64,000 nt of DNA from the NCBI RefSeq assembly GCF_001269905.1, contig NZ_LHVK01000003.1:662981-726980 (forward strand), written 5' to 3'. Numbering within the stretch: the first letter of the stretch is position 1; each line of letters opens with the position of its first letter. Below, piece after piece: positions 61,078-64,000 of this stretch. Source of the DNA: Pseudomonas corrugata. GTDB taxonomy: Bacteria > Pseudomonadota > Gammaproteobacteria > Pseudomonadales > Pseudomonadaceae. The translations under genes were made by a program, and so were the position numbers. The notes under the pieces are model-generated. The model saw nothing but the letters and a program-made list of their open reading frames with translations, searched no databases and had not been told where the DNA came from.

Positions 61078-61737
61078 ATGCGCGACATTATTGACGGCTT
61101 TCTGCGCTTTCAGCGCGAGGTTTATCCGCAACGCGTCGAGCTTTTCAAGCAGCTCGCGACGACACAGAATCCGAAGGCGTTATTCGTCACCTGCTCGGAC
61201 AGTCGTGTAGTGCCCGAACTTCTTACGCAACGCGAGCCGGGTGAGCTGTTCGTGATTCGCAACGCCGGCAACATTGTGCCGTCGTATGGCCCAGAACCCG
61301 GCGGCGTTTCGGCAACGGTCGAATATGCGGTGGCAGTGCTTGGCGTACAGGACATTGTGATCTGCGGCCACTCGGACTGCGGAGCGATGGGCGCGATCTC
61401 GCGTTGTACGTGTCTGGATCATCTTCCTGCAGTCGCCAGCTGGCTGCGTCACTCGGACGCCGCGAAAGCTATCAACTCTGCCCATGAGTTCGACACACCC
61501 CGAGCGAAGCTCGATGGCCTCGTGCGCGAAAACGTGATAGCGCAACTGGCGAACCTGCGTACACATCCATCTGTGGCCCTCGCGCTCGAGCAAGGGCGGA
61601 TGAATCTGCACGGGTGGGTCTACGACATCGAGGCAGGGTGCATCGATGCGCTTGATGGCGCGACACGCCAGTTCATTCCACTTGCTGATTCGCCTACCAC
61701 TGTTGCTATTGCTGCGCATAATGGCAGACAAATGTAA
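61078..61737 (+). CDS. Beta-class carbonic anhydrase
   Basis: 219 residues from ATG 61078 (GGAGG 6 bases upstream); an upstream start at 61033 lacks a site. Zinc ligands are in [11 protein letters not shown] (Cys39 and Asp41) and [13 protein letters not shown] (His and Cys). [11 protein letters not shown] and [16 protein letters not shown] between them are standard for the family, and [16 protein letters not shown] ends it. It interconverts CO2 and bicarbonate in the cytoplasm. It is intact, in contrast with the broken genes on both sides. Extra beta-carbonic anhydrases in Pseudomonas are sometimes part of low-zinc responses; no Zur box could be recognised here. Confidence 0.92.
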   Translation: MRDIIDGFLRFQREVYPQRVELFKQLATTQNPKALFVTCSDSRVVPELLTQREPGELFVIRNAGNIVPSYGPEPGGVSATVEYAVAVLGVQDIVICGHSDCGAMGAISRCTCLDHLPAVASWLRHSDAAKAINSAHEFDTPRAKLDGLVRENVIAQLANLRTHPSVALALEQGRMNLHGWVYDIEAGCIDALDGATRQFIPLADSPTTVAIAAHNGRQM

Positions 61738-61862
61738 CGGTGACAGACGAAGGTCGACCAAGCGCCATTATCTCTGTCGGGTAGGGTTCGAAGCGGATTT
61801 TCCATATCAGGTGATGGTTGCCATCATCCCAATGAATCAACATTTGAATGTGAGGGAAGAGC

Positions 61863-62045
61863 TCAAGCAGGCGATTTGAATATATTCGCGCTCAATAGCA
61901 TTTCAACCAGGTTTTCCGGCCATACCGTATCACTGCTGGTTCTCAGCTCATGGACCGACCACCAGCGATGATCCGCCATGACCTTCTTCTCATGCGCTGT
62001 CCACTCAGATCGGGAAAGGACCCTTTGTCTCGTAAAGTGGCAACC
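61863..62045 (-). pseudogene. C-terminal remnant of a Nudix hydrolase
   Basis: 60 codons plus stop (TGA at 61863-61865). The remnant includes CHFTRQRVLSRSEWTAHEKK, then VMADHRWWSVHELRTSS and TVWPENLVEMLL, the C-terminal part of a common Nudix family. The Nudix box itself is missing; the frame stays open upstream into the RTX gene but stops resembling Nudix near 62050. The gene start was lost, probably when the RTX gene was joined here. Confidence 0.65.
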
Positions 62046-62099
62046 AGACTGATCCGTGTCTATTGTTTCGGGCGACTGATAGCTAACGGAGGCATGGAC

Positions 62100-64000
62100 A
62101 TGGGCCAGAGCATTTCGCCCGCCGCTTCAGCTGTGCGGAACACAGGCATGGTGGTCACGCCCTTATGGGGTTTGGACAAAATCGGAGGTATCACGGTCGA
62201 TCCGGACGGTGCTATCTGGCTTGGTGCTTATAGTCGGCTCGGACTAGGAGGCGAAGAGGACTCAGGCTTCACCGGCAGCCTGGTCCGGTTCAACGCTAAC
62301 GGAAGCCTGGACCGCAGCTTCAGTGGAGACGGTAAATCTCTGCTGCCTGTGTCGCTCGATATCGAGGACGGCGGTAATGCCGCGGTGCAGCCGGGAGGCG
62401 GGTACCTGGTGACGCATTACGTGAAAGTTGGCGATGCCTGGGTGTCGGGCATAAGTCGTACCTTGGCTGACGGCAGCCTCGATACGAGTTTCGGGAACGG
62501 AGGCACCGCGACAGTGCCTTTCTACTGGAATGACTTTCTAAGCCAACAAGCGTCGTTCTCTGTACAAACCGACGGCAGCTTTTTCGCAAGCGCTGGGTAT
62601 CCCTCCGGGGAGATCCATATCGCCCGCTTCGACGCGACGGGGACCTTGGTCTCGTCTTTCGCAGAGGGCGGGATCCTGGACCTGCCGGCGTCCGTCGGCA
62701 TTCACCCCGCCAGCATGATCGACGTTTCGCTGCAGCAAGACGGAAAGGTATTGGTCACGGGGCGAGATACCCTGACCCGCCTCAACCAGGACGGTACTCT
62801 GGATAGCAGCTTTGCGAACGGGGGCAGCTTGGCCCTGGAGGTTCATGCAAACGCCCTCGTCATCCAGGACGACGGCAAAATCCTCCTGGCGGGCGCCTCG
62901 GGTGGCGTGGCGACCGTGATCCGGCTCAACGCCGACGGCTCGCTCGACACCGATTTCGGTCATCAGGGGCAGGTCAGTTGGGGCTCGGAAAGCGCTCCTT
63001 TCTCAGTCGCCGACATGATCGTGCTGGCCGACGGCAAGCTGTTGATTGGCGGAAGCCAGGGTACGGGCGCGGACGGCTATCTGGCTGCCTTGGTTCAGTT
63101 GAACGCCGACGGCAGCCTGGACCACAGCTTTGGCAATCCCGACGACGGCTATCACCACCTTGACGGTGGCAACGATGATGACTTCTTGCTGGGTACCGCC
63201 TCGTTCGACGATGCGATCCTTGGCGGGGCCGGTAACGATCTGCTCGATGGCCAGCAAGGTCGTGACCTGCTGACGGGCGGTGCCGGGACCGATACGTTCC
63301 GTTACCAGTCAATTACAGACAGTTACCGAACCGCAACGGCGGCCCATAGCGACCGAATCACCGACTTCGACCCCAGCACCGATACCATCGAGCTCTCCTC
63401 CCTGGGCTTCCTCGGGCTGGGCAATGGACATGACGGAACGCTGGCGATACGAGTCAATGAAAGCGGGACGCGGACCTACCTCAAAAGCTTCGATGCCAGC
63501 GCGAATGGGGAGCGCTTCGAACTGGTCTTCGACGGTGACTTGGGCCAAACGCTGAATGAAACCAACCTTCTGTTTCAGCAGGCCAGCTTGATGGGCACCG
63601 AAGAGGCCGATCGTCTACAAGGCAACGCTCGAGGTGAAATCATCGAGGGATTGGCGGGCGATGATCGTCTTCATGGAGCGCTAGGGAACGACATCTTGGT
63701 TGGCGGGGAGGGCTGGGACCTGTTGGTGGGCGGCGGCAACAACGATGTGTTCCGCTTCGACGCACTGAGCGACAGCTACCGTACCGCCACCGAAAACCAC
63801 ACCGATCGGCTGATTGACTATACCGCGGGCGAAGACAGGATCGATTTGTCCGCCTTGGGCTTTACGCAGCTGGGAAATGGTTACAACGGCACGTTGGACG
63901 TGGTGTTCAATGAAGCCAAGAACCTGACGTACTTGAAGAACTACGAAACCGACGCCCATGGGGCTCGATTCGAATTGAGCTTGGTAGGGGACCACTCCGG
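62100..64000 (+). CDS. RTX protein with delta-60 repeats and AlgE-type modules, 5' part
   Basis: Open from ATG 62100 (GGAGG 7 bases upstream; an ATG at 62094 is too close) to the window end, ~633 codons without a stop. Residues ~50-340 hold six delta-60 repeats, each with a core like LNADGSLDTDFGHQG, a predicted beta-propeller. Then come RTX nonapeptides (GGAGNDLLDGQQGRDLLTGGAGTDTF) and ~140-residue modules beginning FRYQSITDSYRTATAAHSDRITDFD, repeated as FRFDALSDSYRTATENHTDRLIDY, the R-module type of mannuronate epimerases and type I secreted lipases. No signal peptide; type I export is expected. Any catalytic domain would be beyond 64000. Confidence 0.88.
   Translation, partial: MGQSISPAASAVRNTGMVVTPLWGLDKIGGITVDPDGAIWLGAYSRLGLGGEEDSGFTGSLVRFNANGSLDRSFSGDGKSLLPVSLDIEDGGNAAVQPGGGYLVTHYVKVGDAWVSGISRTLADGSLDTSFGNGGTATVPFYWNDFLSQQASFSVQTDGSFFASAGYPSGEIHIARFDATGTLVSSFAEGGILDLPASVGIHPASMIDVSLQQDGKVLVTGRDTLTRLNQDGTLDSSFANGGSLALEVHANALVIQDDGKILLAGASGGVATVIRLNADGSLDTDFGHQGQVSWGSESAPFSVADMIVLADGKLLIGGSQGTGADGYLAALVQLNADGSLDHSFGNPDDGYHHLDGGNDDDFLLGTASFDDAILGGAGNDLLDGQQGRDLLTGGAGTDTFRYQSITDSYRTATAAHSDRITDFDPSTDTIELSSLGFLGLGNGHDGTLAIRVNESGTRTYLKSFDASANGERFELVFDGDLGQTLNETNLLFQQASLMGTEEADRLQGNARGEIIEGLAGDDRLHGALGNDILVGGEGWDLLVGGGNNDVFRFDALSDSYRTATENHTDRLIDYTAGEDRIDLSALGFTQLGNGYNGTLDVVFNEAKNLTYLKNYETDAHGARFELSLVGDHS

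Noticed and set aside
1..64000. CRISPR arrays, tRNA and rRNA genes
   Set aside because: The only regularly recurring short sequences are REP elements, in inverted pairs and irregularly spaced; no tRNA cloverleaf or rRNA segment was recognised.

Overview
The window reads as chromosome of a fluorescens-group Pseudomonas (inference). The signs are high-GC genes with Pseudomonas-style codon use, many REP elements built on the core GTGGGAGCGAGCCTGCTCGCGA (given here only as landmark; singly or as inverted pairs), a gabT/gabD pair, and a short LOV photoreceptor gene beside a MerR-type regulator that closely resembles the light-response genes of P. putida. I see no rRNA, tRNA, CRISPR array, prophage or intact insertion sequence.

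Layout. 1-2674: tail of a VOC protein, a RidA protein, a LysR regulator and a CPBP membrane protease. 2793-16204: a type I secretion locus (TolC, C39-like/ABC exporter, HlyD adaptor), two AT-rich membrane-protein genes, and a 2331-residue RTX protein with a subtilisin-like protease and a P-domain. The two small genes and the first ~290 codons of the RTX gene have a different base composition from the rest. 16363-20897: GFA protein, ALDH, RidA, a DSD1/D-threonine-aldolase-like enzyme and a divergent LysR regulator. 21370-35551: one long co-directional catabolic cluster (HAD, DadA-like oxidase, complete oligopeptide-type ABC importer with a fused double ATPase, three-subunit opine/amine-dehydrogenase-like flavoenzyme, ArgE-like deacylase, GabD, TtuC-like dehydrogenase). 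35813-41503: cupin, double GNAT, GhrA, GabT, HAD and Lrp-type regulator, which look metabolically connected to it. 41628-47176: secreted alpha/beta hydrolase, periplasmic solute-binding protein, small unknowns, AraC regulator and a fosmidomycin-resistance-type MFS pump.

47551-56085: a light-response/lipid-modification block. A class II LitR-like MerR regulator and a LOV protein sit next to a six-gene operon (NTF2-like, SDR, flavin amine oxidase-like, DUF1365, cyclopropane-fatty-acid-synthase-like, DUF2878) and a second operon (chalcone-isomerase-like, DUF3833 lipoprotein, DUF6482). Both operons are preceded by paired TGTACA inverted repeats at 17-18 bp spacing. No photolyase gene is in the window.

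56219-62050: two lipoproteins flanking a REPIN that has split a terminator and carries a 13-bp direct duplication, then a decayed accessory stretch: GFA protein, IstB scrap, Lit-like zinc peptidase, a His-rich leader peptide plus terminator in front of a frameshifted, truncated HisRS-like gene, a GNAT stub, a beta-carbonic anhydrase and a Nudix stub. 62100-64000: start of a second RTX protein (delta-60 repeats followed by AlgE-type RTX modules) that runs off the window.

The best candidates for new biology are the AT-rich N-terminal cassette of the RTX protease with its two upstream membrane proteins, the His-leader/HisRS-like pair, and the light-controlled lipid-modification block.
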